Counted from the stretch's first letter, positions 16,852-26,790 are shown. The stretch: DNA of 64,000 nucleotides from Bog-159 sp963785255 (GCA_963785255.1 CAWAUR010000017.1:248001-312000), one strand, 5' to 3'. The notes: a model not told the origin generated them from the letters alone. A program made the numbers and translations.

Positions 16852-19800
16852 TTACTGAGACACGCTCTTCATATTATCGTCAGGTATCCGGTCCACTAAC
16901 AACAAGAACGGATCCACGCCCGCCTTATCCGGCAACTCACTCACGGTAAACGTATGCGTCGAGCGCGCCTGCGTCATGTGCAGGCGCTCGCGGTACAACG
17001 TGCGCCCGTATTTACGTCCCTTCTCCGGCTTGGCGAAAGCGCCTATCTCGATCCAATCGTTCAGGGGCACTTCCATCTCGTTGCCTTTAGCATCCGCCTT
17101 AAACTTGCGCGTCTCAATGTCGATCGTCACGTCGTACTTTCCATCCGGACGCTTATGCGCCGTTGCACTGAGTGTGCGATTCGAAAACAGTGTCATGTCT
17201 TCGAATAAGTCACTTAATAAGTACTGATACTGCGGAGGAGTCTCCTCGCGTAAAGCATCTATCAACGTCCACGAACTGGGATAAGGCGGCGGCGCATATC
17301 CATAACGCACGACTAACTTGCGCAGCGCCCGGTTCACGGCATCCTCGCCGATCATTTCTTTCAAGTAATACATCGCCACGCTGCCCTTGCGGTAATGCAC
17401 ATAGCCCTGATTCGCTTCGACCGTAAGCAGCGGACGCTCCTTCAAGCGCTCCTGGCCGCGCGAGCTGAGATACCGGTCCATTTCGTACTTCAGGAGCTTA
17501 CGCTCGATATCGCGGCCGTACTCCTTCTCCATCACCATGAGCGCGGAGTACTGTGCCATGGTTTCGGATAACAGAGTGGCGCCTTCCATGTTCGCGCCGA
17601 TTACCTGATGCGCCCACCACTGATGTCCCATTTCGTGCGCCACCACATAGAAGACCGAATCGATATCGTCCGGATCATGCAGATCGGCGATGAATCCGAT
17701 GGCTTCCGAGTATGGCATGGTGCCGGGAAAGGCCTGCGCAAAATGAGCCACGCGCGGGAATTCCACGATGCGCGCCTCCTTGTGCGCGTAGGGCCCGAAG
17801 TTACGCGTGTAATAATCCAGCGACTTACGCATGGCGTTCAGCATGCGCGGCACGTTCCAGGGGTGTTCCTTCAGGTAATAAACTTCCAGTTTGATGCCGT
17901 TCCACTCCTCGCAGGCCACTTGATAGTTCGCCGAAATGAAAGAGTAAAACCCGAGCGACGGATGATCGAGCTTGTATTCGAAGTAGCGGCGCCCGCCGTC
18001 GCGCCACTCACGCTCGAGCGAGCCGGGCGCGATGGCGATCTGGTCGGCTGACGTGCTGATCACGGTATCCACGTCTATCCAGTCGGAGTGGCCGCCCAGA
18101 TAGTTTTCCATGCAATCGGCCGTACAATTCCGCTCCAGGGGCGGCATCAGATCGATTTCTTTCAAGCCGTACTTCTTGCGGTCGTTGGCATCGTCCAGTT
18201 CGCGATCGGGCAGGTATCCGATCACGGGCGCGACCTGGTTATTAAAAAACGTGCCATTCTGGACTAATTCCGCATTGCTGACGGTGTTTTCGAAACCGCG
18301 GGTATGGCTGCGCACCGTAAAATGCACGGTGCGGTTCTCGCCGGGTTGCATGGGCGAGGTGAATTTATAAATCCGATACGCTAAGCGGCGGTCGTCCTTC
18401 GACAATTCCGCGCCGGGAATCTGGATCTCCGTGTCGTAATCGCGGCTGACTGAGAAATGCACTTCGTGCAGCGGTTGCGGATATGGATTATTGACGACCG
18501 CCTCGGCGCGCATGACCATGTTGCGTGTTTCCGGGTAGATATCGATCGCATATTTCACGCTGCGGGGGCGCGGCTGCGGCAGCTTGTCAAACCGCTTGTA
18601 AGTCTTCTCATAGTCGGCTTGCATGCGCTGCAAGGTTTTCGGCCCGTAGAGCGGATTCAGGACCAAGGTGTTATATGCGATCCATCCGCCTGTAGCTGCG
18701 CAGAGCAGCAGACACGCCAAGGCCACGGGCCGCATTGCGCCGTGAAAGCGCAGGCCGGCTTCGCGCCAACGTTCGCGCCAACGGCTCTGCTTCCCGCGCG
18801 GCCAGAACAGGATGGCGGCAATGGAAAGCAATCCGCAGAACAGTAGCCAGTAGAGCGTGAACCAATTCCAAGCCGTGCGGTACGGCGCATCGCCGAAGAA
18901 ATCGGAGTTAGTGACCGGGGGGCGCATTCCGAATCGCACTAAGTAAGTCGCAATATTCAAGGGACGCCAGACAAATGCGTTAAGTATCAGAAAAGCAATG
19001 TAGGCGAAGTAACCCACATACTTATTGGGCGAGATCGTGTGAATAAAAAACGCCAGCACGGCTGTGAACAGGAAGAAGGATCCATCGCGCAGAAACAGCT
19101 CTTTCAGATACAGGCCGATCTGATAGCGGTAGAACCCCATGAAAGTCTGCACCACGATACCGCTGGCCATCGCCACAAGTTGCACGAGCATCACAATGCT
19201 GACCAGCGCGGTCAGCCGTGAGGCATAGGACAGCCAGTCCGGGATGGGCAGCGCGTCGTGAATTTCGTCCATGCGGGTGTCGCGGTCTTTCCATACCAGT
19301 ACGCCGGCATAGAACGTGATCATCGCGATCAGAAACATGTAGAGCGTCCCGGCAATGATTTCGAGCACCCAATAAGTCACCGGGAAACTGGTCCCGTCGA
19401 AGGCTTCGCGGGCGCTCAGCGCCAGGGAGGGTATGCAGTTGAGCAGTCCCGCCAGCAGAATCACGATGAAGGAAGTGCTTTTGACAACGCCCAGAAACTG
19501 CACGCGAACCGAAGCCAGGAACTGGGTCCAGCGGGAGACGCGGTAAGACGGAGTCACGGAGGCGGCGACAACGGTCACCGGAGCAGCTAACTCGGGCGCG
19601 GCGGCTTTCACCTTCTTACGTTTCTCTTCGAAACGGAATCGCTTATATGCGAACGCAAAGATAATGATACCCACGGCGAGCCACAATACGCGATTCCAAA
19701 GCAGCAGCCCCGTAAATCCGATGGCTTGCGTATTCTTTTCGGCCACCGTCCAGTATTTCGTAGCCACGTTGAACGTGCGGATGGCAAATGGATCGAGCAG

Positions 19801-20418
19801 CGATGCCAGCCGTTCGCGCTCCAGGTTTTGTGTGAGCGCGTCGGCCACGCCATACCCGGTGAGCAGCAACAGCGCGCCGATGAACGACACGATCTCATTG
19901 CGCGCCAGCACTGCAATCGCAAACAACACGGCCGCCATGAAGATGGTGTTGGGAATGGCGAAGACCAGGATGCCTTGCAGGTGCGCGGACCAACTGACCG
20001 GACCCCAGCGCTCGCTATCCACCCACGGCATATACTTCGCCAGCAGAATTCCGATGGAGACACCCAGCATCGGCACGATGGCCACCAGCGTGGCACCGGT
20101 GAAACGGCCCAGCAGATAATCGCGGCGGCGCAACGGCGTGGAGAATACGATTTCATGCGTGCGATAACTGAAGTCGCGGGCCGCCGCGGAATTGACGAAA
20201 GCCGTAGTCATCAGCAGCGTCAGCAGGCCGACGAACGAATAGAAGTTTTCGATCACGAAAGGCGCATTGCGGTAAGTATTCGATAGCCCGGCGCCGAGGG
20301 TGACCTGGTCCGTGCCGGCCGCTCCGAAGATCAGGGCGGCGATGATCAGCAGGAAGATCCACAGCATCCAGGAGCGCAGCCAGTACCTGATTTCAAAGGC
20401 GATGATGTGCCGCAACAT
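16852..20418 (-). CDS. ABC-2 type permease fused to M1-family metallopeptidase domain
   Basis: An 1188-residue fusion. The first 600 residues contain about twelve hydrophobic helices in two permease-like sets. The C-terminal half is an extracytoplasmic M1 gluzincin domain with the zinc motif HEMGH at residues 928-932 and a downstream glutamate in LLSETMAQYSALM. The start at 20418 (MLRHIIAFEIRYW) is chosen over a longer frame because it follows the ATPase stop by four bases. With the ATPase gene it forms an ABC exporter; the peptidase may process a transported or envelope substrate. This architecture recurs in Acidobacteria and Bacteroidetes, but its substrate is unknown. Confidence 0.9.
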   Translation of the reverse strand: MLRHIIAFEIRYWLRSWMLWIFLLIIAALIFGAAGTDQVTLGAGLSNTYRNAPFVIENFYSFVGLLTLLMTTAFVNSAAARDFSYRTHEIVFSTPLRRRDYLLGRFTGATLVAIVPMLGVSIGILLAKYMPWVDSERWGPVSWSAHLQGILVFAIPNTIFMAAVLFAIAVLARNEIVSFIGALLLLTGYGVADALTQNLERERLASLLDPFAIRTFNVATKYWTVAEKNTQAIGFTGLLLWNRVLWLAVGIIIFAFAYKRFRFEEKRKKVKAAAPELAAPVTVVAASVTPSYRVSRWTQFLASVRVQFLGVVKSTSFIVILLAGLLNCIPSLALSAREAFDGTSFPVTYWVLEIIAGTLYMFLIAMITFYAGVLVWKDRDTRMDEIHDALPIPDWLSYASRLTALVSIVMLVQLVAMASGIVVQTFMGFYRYQIGLYLKELFLRDGSFFLFTAVLAFFIHTISPNKYVGYFAYIAFLILNAFVWRPLNIATYLVRFGMRPPVTNSDFFGDAPYRTAWNWFTLYWLLFCGLLSIAAILFWPRGKQSRWRERWREAGLRFHGAMRPVALACLLLCAATGGWIAYNTLVLNPLYGPKTLQRMQADYEKTYKRFDKLPQPRPRSVKYAIDIYPETRNMVMRAEAVVNNPYPQPLHEVHFSVSRDYDTEIQIPGAELSKDDRRLAYRIYKFTSPMQPGENRTVHFTVRSHTRGFENTVSNAELVQNGTFFNNQVAPVIGYLPDRELDDANDRKKYGLKEIDLMPPLERNCTADCMENYLGGHSDWIDVDTVISTSADQIAIAPGSLEREWRDGGRRYFEYKLDHPSLGFYSFISANYQVACEEWNGIKLEVYYLKEHPWNVPRMLNAMRKSLDYYTRNFGPYAHKEARIVEFPRVAHFAQAFPGTMPYSEAIGFIADLHDPDDIDSVFYVVAHEMGHQWWAHQVIGANMEGATLLSETMAQYSALMVMEKEYGRDIERKLLKYEMDRYLSSRGQERLKERPLLTVEANQGYVHYRKGSVAMYYLKEMIGEDAVNRALRKLVVRYGYAPPPYPSSWTLIDALREETPPQYQYLLSDLFEDMTLFSNRTLSATAHKRPDGKYDVTIDIETRKFKADAKGNEMEVPLNDWIEIGAFAKPEKGRKYGRTLYRERLHMTQARSTHTFTVSELPDKAGVDPFLLLVDRIPDDNMKSVSQ

Positions 20419-20422
20419 GGTC

Positions 20423-21334
20423 CTAATTCCAACCCCTGATCCGGGTAAAGAAAACGTCTTCCAGATCGGCCGCGCCGGAAGCGAACCCATCGCCCGGCGG
20501 TTCCTCGCTCAGTACGTGCAGGAAAGGCCGCCCGCCTACCAGCCGGTTCGAAATCACGCGGCAGCGAGTCTCGTATTCGGACAAATCGGATTTGGCGATG
20601 GAGCGCTGCCATACGCGCCCGCGCAGTCCCGCGATAGCGTTGTCGGGCGTGCCTTCATAGAGCACCCGGCCTTCATGAATGATCGCCATATTGGTGCAAA
20701 GATCGGTCACATCTTCGACAATGTGAGTCGAGAGAATCACGATTACCTGCTCGCCGACCTCGGCCAGTAAGTTGTAAAAGCGATTGCGCTCGCCGGGGTC
20801 GAGACCCGCGGTGGGTTCGTCCACGATCAGCAATTCGGGATTGCCGATCAGCGCCTGCGCGATGCCGAAGCGCTGGCGCATGCCGCCCGAGAAGCCGGTG
20901 AGCGGCTTCTTCCGTAGGTCGTAGAGATTGCAGCGCTGCAGCATAGCCGTCACGCGCTGTTTGCGGTCGCCCGAGTGCGTCATGCCCTTGAGCATGGCGA
21001 TGTGGTCGAGCATATCCTGCGCGGAAATACGCGGGTAGACGCCGAAATCCTGTGGCAGATAGCCGAGCCGCCGGCGCACCTCTTCCTTTTGCCGCAGCAC
21101 GTCCAGATCGCCGAGCGCGGCGCTGCCCGAATCGGGATCCTGCAGCGTGGCCAGCGTACGCATCAGCGTGGATTTGCCGGCGCCGTTGGGGCCGAGCAAT
21201 CCGTACATGCCGCACGGGATGGTGAGGGAGACGTTATCCAGGGCTTTGACGCCGTTGGGATAGGTCTTGGATAGATTTTGGATTCGGATTTGCACTCTGG
21301 GATTACTACGAACGGGGCGGCCGGATGGTTCCAT
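20423..21334 (-). CDS. ABC transporter ATP-binding protein
   Basis: A 303-residue ABC ATPase with Walker A GPNGAGKST, Q-loop YLPQDFG, signature FSGGMRQR and Walker B LLIVDEPTAGLD followed by the H-loop STHIVED. It is encoded directly upstream of the permease/peptidase gene, with a four-base gap, and should energise it. A GTG about 13 codons in (start of VQIRIQNLSKTYPNG) is a possible alternative start, since homologues usually begin there. Confidence 0.92.
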   Translation of the reverse strand: MEPSGRPVRSNPRVQIRIQNLSKTYPNGVKALDNVSLTIPCGMYGLLGPNGAGKSTLMRTLATLQDPDSGSAALGDLDVLRQKEEVRRRLGYLPQDFGVYPRISAQDMLDHIAMLKGMTHSGDRKQRVTAMLQRCNLYDLRKKPLTGFSGGMRQRFGIAQALIGNPELLIVDEPTAGLDPGERNRFYNLLAEVGEQVIVILSTHIVEDVTDLCTNMAIIHEGRVLYEGTPDNAIAGLRGRVWQRSIAKSDLSEYETRCRVISNRLVGGRPFLHVLSEEPPGDGFASGAADLEDVFFTRIRGWN

Positions 21335-21374
21335 CTTGCCAATTCAGTATCTAGCGAGAACCGGCGCGGGGACC

Positions 21375-21407
21375 CGGCCCCGAAGCGGCCCCGAAGTGGC
21401 CCCGAAG
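21375..21407. repeat. Three tandem copies of an 11-mer
   Basis: The unit cggccccgaag occurs three times in a row at 21375, 21386 and 21397; the third copy begins with t instead of c. It lies in the divergent promoter gap between the ABC ATPase and NCS1 transporter genes and could affect either promoter. Confidence 0.85.
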
Positions 21408-21489
21408 TGACCATGAACCGGGCTAAGCCGGCCGATGTTATTGTAACGTGATAAGAAGCCCCGAATGGAACTGAACCGCCCAAAGCGAC

Positions 21490-22896
21490 ATGCGTCTTGA
21501 ACTGAGCGACATCCGCCAGAGCTCGCTCTATAACGAAGATCTCGCGCCGGTCCCCGAATCCCGCCGCGACTGGGGTATCTACAACTACGCATCGCTGTGG
21601 GTCGGCATGAGCGTCTGCATCCCGACTTATATGCTGGCTTCCGGGCTGATCGCGGGCGGCATGAACTGGTGGCAGGCGATCGGCACTATCCTGTTAGGCA
21701 ATCTGATAGTGCTGGCGCCGATGATACTGAACGCGCATGCCGGCACAAAATACGGTATCCCGTTTCCGGTGCTGGTGCGCGCTCCCTTCGGCGTGCTGGG
21801 CGCGAACGTGCCCGCCATGTTGCGCGCGCTGGTGGCGTGCGGTTGGTTCGGCATCCAGACCTGGATCGGCGGGCAGGCCATCAACGCCATGCTCAGCATC
21901 CTATGGCCGGCCTGGGGACGCTTCGGCGGCGGATCGGCGGTCTGCTTCGTGTGCTTCTGGGCGCTGAACATCGTAGTGATCTGGCGCGGCATCGAAACCA
22001 TCAAGTTTTTGGAAGGCATCGGCGCGCCGTTCATGCTGGCGGTGGGCGTGCTGCTGCTGTGGTGGATGACGCGCAAGGCGGGCGGCTTCGGTCCGGTGTT
22101 GAGCGCGCCCAGCCGCTTCCACGATAGCGCCGCATTCTGGCGATTCTTCGTACCCGCGCTTACCGGTATGGTGGGGTTTTGGGCCACCGTGGCGCTGAAT
22201 ATACCGGACTTCTCGCGCTACGCCCGTTCGCAAAAAGCGCAGATGTTGGGGCAGGCGCTGGGATTGCCCACGGCCATGACGCTGTATTCCTTCATCGGCG
22301 TGGCGGTGACTTCGGCGTCGGTAGTGATCTTCGGCGAAGCCATCTGGGACCCCGTGGTGCTGCTGGGCCGCTTCCATCAGCCGGCCGTGGCGTTTGTAGC
22401 ATTAATCGCTTTGCTGTTGGCTACACTCAACACCAACGTCGCAGCCAACGTCGTCTCGCCCTCGAACGACTTCTCGAATCTCAACCCACGGCGCATCTCG
22501 TTTCGCACCGGCGGCCTGATCACCGGCTGCCTGGGGCTCGCCATGATGCCCTGGAAACTGCTGGGCGATTACAGCGCGTACATCTTCGGCTGGCTGGTGG
22601 GCTATTCGGCGCTGCTGGGGCCGGTGGCCGGCATCATGATCGCGGATTATTTCCTGGTGCGGCGGCGGCAGTTGGTGGTCGAGGATCTATACCTGCGCGG
22701 CCGTAGCTACGAATACTCAGGCGGATTCAACTATCGCGCGCTATTGGCGCTCGCCTGCGGAATTGCAGGGGCGCTGCTCGGACTGGCGGTGCCTCCGCTG
22801 CGTCCATTGTACGATTACGCGTGGTTCGTAGGCTTCTTCGTAGCGGGCGGGCTGTACCTGGCGCTGATGCGGCGCGCGGGAACTAGCCGGCCGTGA
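21490..22896 (+). CDS. NCS1-family nucleobase/cation symporter
   Basis: A 468-residue polytopic protein with about twelve hydrophobic helices. Family features include the N-terminal NEDLAPVPESRRDWGIYNY, the helix-1/2 segment GGMNWWQAIGTILLGN, and AHAGTKYGIPFPVLVRAPFG, all typical of NCS1 (cytosine, purine, hydantoin, allantoin) transporters, along with NVVSPSNDFSNL in the second half. The cargo cannot be fixed from sequence alone and no catabolic gene is adjacent. Confidence 0.9.
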   Translation: MRLELSDIRQSSLYNEDLAPVPESRRDWGIYNYASLWVGMSVCIPTYMLASGLIAGGMNWWQAIGTILLGNLIVLAPMILNAHAGTKYGIPFPVLVRAPFGVLGANVPAMLRALVACGWFGIQTWIGGQAINAMLSILWPAWGRFGGGSAVCFVCFWALNIVVIWRGIETIKFLEGIGAPFMLAVGVLLLWWMTRKAGGFGPVLSAPSRFHDSAAFWRFFVPALTGMVGFWATVALNIPDFSRYARSQKAQMLGQALGLPTAMTLYSFIGVAVTSASVVIFGEAIWDPVVLLGRFHQPAVAFVALIALLLATLNTNVAANVVSPSNDFSNLNPRRISFRTGGLITGCLGLAMMPWKLLGDYSAYIFGWLVGYSALLGPVAGIMIADYFLVRRRQLVVEDLYLRGRSYEYSGGFNYRALLALACGIAGALLGLAVPPLRPLYDYAWFVGFFVAGGLYLALMRRAGTSRP

Positions 22897-22997
22897 TAGC
22901 GTGAAACAGTGGACCAGGAAGAACCGCCAATGAACACTAGGTCTGGTTTCCGGGCCAAGTCGCGAGCCGGAAGGGCGCCTATCGGTGCGGCAATGCA

Positions 22998-23886
22998 GTG
23001 ACCCTGCTTCGCCATCCCGTCAGCCTCATCAAGAGTCCTTGGGAAAGTTCTTTTCTGGAGCTCGTTTCTGTCGCCGAGCGCGATCTTTTGCTTGTCTCAC
23101 CATTTGTCAAAGTACAATCGGTCGACCAGATTTTGTCGGACCTGTGTCGCCGCGGCGTCGACAAGGGCATCAAAGTGGCGATGGTAACAAACCTTCGTCC
23201 CGAGAGTATCCTTAATGGTTCTACTGACGTCGAGGCGCTTTACATGTTGAGCAAGCGCCTCCCGCGATTCGAACTCGTTCACCTACCGAGCCTACACGCG
23301 AAGGTTTACGTGGCCGACGACAGCGTGGCTGTAGTGACGTCGGCGAACCTGACCCAGCCGGGTATTACAGGCAACCTTGAATACGGTGTGGCATTCACCG
23401 ACTGTTCGGCGGTGCGCGAAATTCGACACGACCTCACCTGCTATGCGTCACTCGGTGCAGGTGTCAGCGCCGCCGACGTCGAACTCATCCTTAAAGAGTC
23501 ACTGGAACTACGAGAGGCTTTCAGAAAAGCGGAACTGTCCTGAACTGTCCATCAGGGCCGACGCAAGGCGAGCCTTCCGCGAGAGGCTCGACTCAGCCCG
23601 AGTGCGGCTATTGGCACAGCGCGCACGCGGAAGGACGACGCAGGCCATCCTGTCCGACACGATCCTGTTTTTGCTCGCTCGGGGTCCGCTCCGTACGGCC
23701 GAGTTGCACCCGCTCATCCAACAACTGCACCCTGATATATGTGACGACACAATTGACCGGGTGATTAGCGGCGTCCACTTCGGAAAGAGGTGGAAGCACC
23801 ATGTACGTAGTGCCCAGCAGGCCTTGAAGCGAGGCGGCAGAATCCATTACGAAGGCGAACGTTGGCATCTGGTGCCCGAGCACTGA
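22998..23886 (+). pseudogene. PLD-superfamily nuclease with winged-helix tail, frameshifted
   Basis: The first frame (22998-23543, GTG start) has a phospholipase-D HKD motif, LHAKVYVADDSVAVVTSANL, and stops at TGA 23541. A second frame continues without a gap to 23886 and encodes a winged-helix-like tail (LRTAELHPLIQQLHPDICDD). The break is explained by a 10-base insertion: gaactgtcc occurs at 23532-23540 and again at 23542-23550 with one extra t. Removing 10 bases joins AELS to IRADARRAF in one open chain of about 292 residues. PLD-type nucleases with such tails occur in restriction or defence settings. It is either a recent pseudogene or two short products. Confidence 0.75.
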
Positions 23887-23926
23887 AGCATTGGGATCAG
23901 ACGATCCCGACACTCGTGTGGCCATG

Positions 23927-24232
23927 TCAGTCTACCCCGCACGCTCGCATGAACCTTTCCCAGTCGAATCCCGGGTCTCCAGTCGAGCACACTTGAGCGA
24001 TGGCCGCGCAGTCGTTTTGCCACTGAAACATCCGCTCACGCAACCAAGTCGCTGGCTTGTTTGGGGGCTGTACCGGCTTTTCCTCCGCGAGCGCCTGGAC
24101 ATGTTTCTCGCTCATTTGTCCTCCATGAGCTGGCCGATTATCAGCAGTAGGCCCGCTAGCGGACACGGACGCCGGTGCCGATAATTCATCCACGGGGCTT
24201 GTCGGTTTGGGGTCGAAGACCTCGCTAGCCAT
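23927..24232 (-). CDS. Hypothetical protein, 101 aa
   Basis: A proline/alanine-rich N-terminal half is followed by a compact C-terminal part (MFQWQNDCAAIAQV...GFDWERFMRACGVD). No family is recognised. It is convergent with the broken nuclease gene. Base composition is ordinary and the ribosome-binding site is weak. The C-terminal pattern looks conserved-like, but this is only an impression. Confidence 0.4.
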   Translation of the reverse strand: MASEVFDPKPTSPVDELSAPASVSASGPTADNRPAHGGQMSEKHVQALAEEKPVQPPNKPATWLRERMFQWQNDCAAIAQVCSTGDPGFDWERFMRACGVD

Positions 24233-24395
24233 AGATCAATGGTTGATTATACTCCTCCGCGGGCGAACACCAAAATGAGATTCCCAGAGATACTTATCGG
24301 CGCGGTCTGAGAAAGCTGGTCGATCGAGTTCATGTGATTGTCGATTGTCGGAATCGGCGGCTAGAGATCATACTACGTCTTCAAGCGGCATCGTA

Positions 24396-24428
24396 GGCCG
24401 AAGCCGCATCTTGGCCGAAGCCGCATCT
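24396..24428. repeat. Two tandem copies of a 16-17-mer
   Basis: ggccgaagccgcatctt is followed by ggccgaagccgcatct, just downstream of the ABC permease stop on the minus strand. It might contribute to a terminator; function is unknown. Confidence 0.8.
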
Positions 24429-24441
24429 GGCCAAGCGAAAT

Positions 24442-25236
24442 TCAATCCCGCGCGATACTCCGCCGGCTGAACAGCCACGCGGCCAACAGAAAGAACACCA
24501 AAGCCCAATCCAAGCCATACGCCAGCGCGGTCAGATGATCGAGCGGCGAGGTTCGCTTTAGCGCGGCTTCCGTAATAGTCAGGAAGCGGGTTTCCGAAAG
24601 CACATCGGGCGAAGGTAGCACGGCGTACAGGCCTGTTTGCAGCCATTCCGGTATGTACGCGTTCCGGCTGCCCGGCGATACGATCAGCTCCAGCACCATA
24701 ATCACCAGCATGATGGCGAACGACAGGACCGGGTGCATCACGGCGGCCAGCAGCATGGCGAGGCCGCTATACAATGCGTAGCGCACCATCGGATACACGA
24801 TCAGCATCCAGGGCGCGGGGTGGATGTGCTGGTCCCCGATGGCGGCCAGCAGATAGCTCAGCGCCAACATCATCAACACATAGGCGCCCATCAGAAGCTG
24901 GACGCCCAGAAACTTGCCCAGCAGAAACTCCCAGCGGCGCACGGGCCGCGCCAGCACCGCCAGTATCGTGCCGCTTTTGATGTCGCTCCACACGGCGTCC
25001 GCCGCGGACCACGCCGCCAGCAAACTGCCGAAACCGCTGAGCAGCGACATGATGGCGCCGATCAGCCCCAGCGCCGTGCTCTCGTTGTGCACGGCCGCGG
25101 CGGGCTGCGCCCGGAACACCATCAGCGGCGTCATCATCAACAGCACCACCACCGCGAACAAAGCCAGAAAAAGAATCATCAGCTTGTTGCGCAAGAAGCC
25201 GCCAAATGTCAGGAACGCGATGGCGCGAATTCTCAT
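24442..25236 (-). CDS. ABC-2 type transporter permease
   Basis: A 264-residue membrane protein with six hydrophobic helices and the ABC-2 pattern (AVWSDIKSGTILAVLARPV, the cytoplasmic loop after helix 2). The start at 25236 overlaps the stop of the ATPase gene by four bases (ATGA), showing translational coupling. It is the membrane half of the transporter encoded with the ATPase just upstream. Cargo is unknown. Confidence 0.88.
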   Translation of the reverse strand: MRIRAIAFLTFGGFLRNKLMILFLALFAVVVLLMMTPLMVFRAQPAAAVHNESTALGLIGAIMSLLSGFGSLLAAWSAADAVWSDIKSGTILAVLARPVRRWEFLLGKFLGVQLLMGAYVLMMLALSYLLAAIGDQHIHPAPWMLIVYPMVRYALYSGLAMLLAAVMHPVLSFAIMLVIMVLELIVSPGSRNAYIPEWLQTGLYAVLPSPDVLSETRFLTITEAALKRTSPLDHLTALAYGLDWALVFFLLAAWLFSRRSIARD

Positions 25237-26168
25237 CGAGTTTTCTCCGCATCGCTTACCAGTTTCAGGAACAGATCCTCCAGCGAACCTCTCACGGGAT
25301 ACATGGCGGTGACGTCGCATCCCGCGGCCCACAGTCTTTCGACCGTTTCCCGTTTCAAATCCGGATCGACCACGATGCGCACGCCTGGGGCGCCGCGCTC
25401 GATAGTCGCTCCATGCTCGCCGAGAAACGTCTCCATCTCCTGGGGCTCTTCGGGCAGGCGGTCCACCAGGATGGCCACGCGTCCGCCGCGGCCGAGCAGT
25501 TCGGCGAGCGAGCCTTCGCGCACCAGCTTTCCACGATCGATGATGATCACACGGTCGGCGAACTGTTCCAATTCCGCCAGGATGTGGGAGCTCAGGAAGA
25601 CGGTCTTGCCCATCGCCTTCAGGCCCAGCAGGATCTCGCGCACATCCCGGCGTCCGGCAGGATCCAGGCCGGAGGTGGGCTCATCCAGCACCAGCAGTTG
25701 CGGATCGTTCAGCAGCGCCTGCGCGATGCCCAGGCGTTGCACCATGCCGCGCGAATACTTGCCGATGCGCAGCTCTTCGTGGCCGGCCAGTTGTGCTTTG
25801 GCGATCAACTCAGGAATGCGGCGGGCGGCGGTAGGGGCATCCAAGCCCGCCAGCACGGAATGAAATCGCAACAACTTGGGTGCGGTAAGAAATGGGTGAA
25901 AGGCGAAGTTCTCGGGCACGAATCCGATCCGGCTTTTGGCCCGCACATCGCCCGGCGGATGGCCCAGCACGCTCACCTCCCCGGCATCGGCGAAGAGAAA
26001 TCCCATCAGCGTGTTGATGCAGGTGGTCTTGCCCGCGCCGTTCGGTCCCAGGAATCCGCAAACTTCGCCGGGCTCTACTTCAAACGAAACATCCGCCAGC
26101 GCGGTCACTCCCTGGCCGCCTGTGCCATACGATTTAGTCACACGGCGGAATTCAATGACCGGGGGCAT
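25233..26168 (-). CDS. ABC transporter ATP-binding protein
   Basis: A 311-residue ATPase with Walker A GPNGAGKTT, signature YSRGMVQR, Walker B LLVLDEPTSGLD and H-loop SSHILAE. The C-terminal 90 residues form the extra domain common in ABC-2 ATPases of the CcmA/NatA group. It overlaps the thioredoxin-like gene upstream by 17 bases and the permease gene downstream by four, so all three are one operon. Confidence 0.92.
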   Translation of the reverse strand: MPPVIEFRRVTKSYGTGGQGVTALADVSFEVEPGEVCGFLGPNGAGKTTCINTLMGFLFADAGEVSVLGHPPGDVRAKSRIGFVPENFAFHPFLTAPKLLRFHSVLAGLDAPTAARRIPELIAKAQLAGHEELRIGKYSRGMVQRLGIAQALLNDPQLLVLDEPTSGLDPAGRRDVREILLGLKAMGKTVFLSSHILAELEQFADRVIIIDRGKLVREGSLAELLGRGGRVAILVDRLPEEPQEMETFLGEHGATIERGAPGVRIVVDPDLKRETVERLWAAGCDVTAMYPVRGSLEDLFLKLVSDAEKTR

Positions 26169-26757
26169 TCGGCGCTCCTTGCATGGGAAAGTTATTGGCG
26201 ATGCCGAATTGCATATTCAACTGCGCTTCCAAAGCGGCATCGAAACCTACTTTTCCGAATGTGACTTTGCCCTCCTTATCGATCACCACCAAGGCGGGAA
26301 TGGCGCGCACCTGATAGGCATCCGCGGCCGCGTGCGTGGGATCCAGCAGAACCGGAAACGGCATGTGGAGCTCGGTGGCAGCGGTCTCGGCCGCTTCGCG
26401 ATCGTTATCCAGACTGATAGCCAAAATCTCAAAGTCGGTATTGGACTGCCGCTTTCTCATGTAGAGATCGCGCAGAATGGGCATCTCCATGCGGCACGGT
26501 CCGCACCAGCTTGCCCAGAAGGTGACGATCAACGCTTTGCGTTGGCGGAAATCCGCGATGGAGATCTGGCGGCCATCCAGGCTGGGAAGCGTTACCTGCG
26601 GGGCCGGCTTGTAAAGCAGTTCGACTATCCTATCGGTGCGGCTGACGCTGCCCTCCAGCACCTTGGCGCGCCACGTGATGAAGATCGTAAAGGCGGCCAG
26701 TGCGATAAGTGCGGCAATCGCGCTGGTTGGCGGTTTGGCAAGTGGGGCGGTGGCCAC
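26152..26757 (-). CDS. TlpA/ResA-like thioredoxin, membrane-anchored
   Basis: A 201-residue protein with one N-terminal membrane helix (about residues 12-28) and a periplasmic thioredoxin domain with the redox motif WCGPC at residues 84-88 and the cis-proline segment VRAIPALVVID. TlpA-type proteins reduce disulphides in the periplasm, often for cytochrome c or oxidase assembly. It is the first gene of a three-gene operon with an ABC transporter, so it may support the cargo of that transporter; that link is inference. Confidence 0.9.
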   Translation of the reverse strand: MATAPLAKPPTSAIAALIALAAFTIFITWRAKVLEGSVSRTDRIVELLYKPAPQVTLPSLDGRQISIADFRQRKALIVTFWASWCGPCRMEMPILRDLYMRKRQSNTDFEILAISLDNDREAAETAATELHMPFPVLLDPTHAAADAYQVRAIPALVVIDKEGKVTFGKVGFDAALEAQLNMQFGIANNFPMQGAPNAPGH

Positions 26758-26790
26758 CGATTTAACCTGTCAGTGGATTATACCAGGAGA

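Noticed and set aside
22998..23543. Calling the PLD frame and the following frame two independent genes
   Set aside because: The 10-bp duplication at the exact break and the seamless joined sequence make a single frameshifted gene more likely.
24637..25863. 408-codon plus-strand frame opposite the ABC permease and ATPase genes
   Set aside because: His/Gln-rich shadow; minus-strand genes carry Walker motifs and coupled starts.
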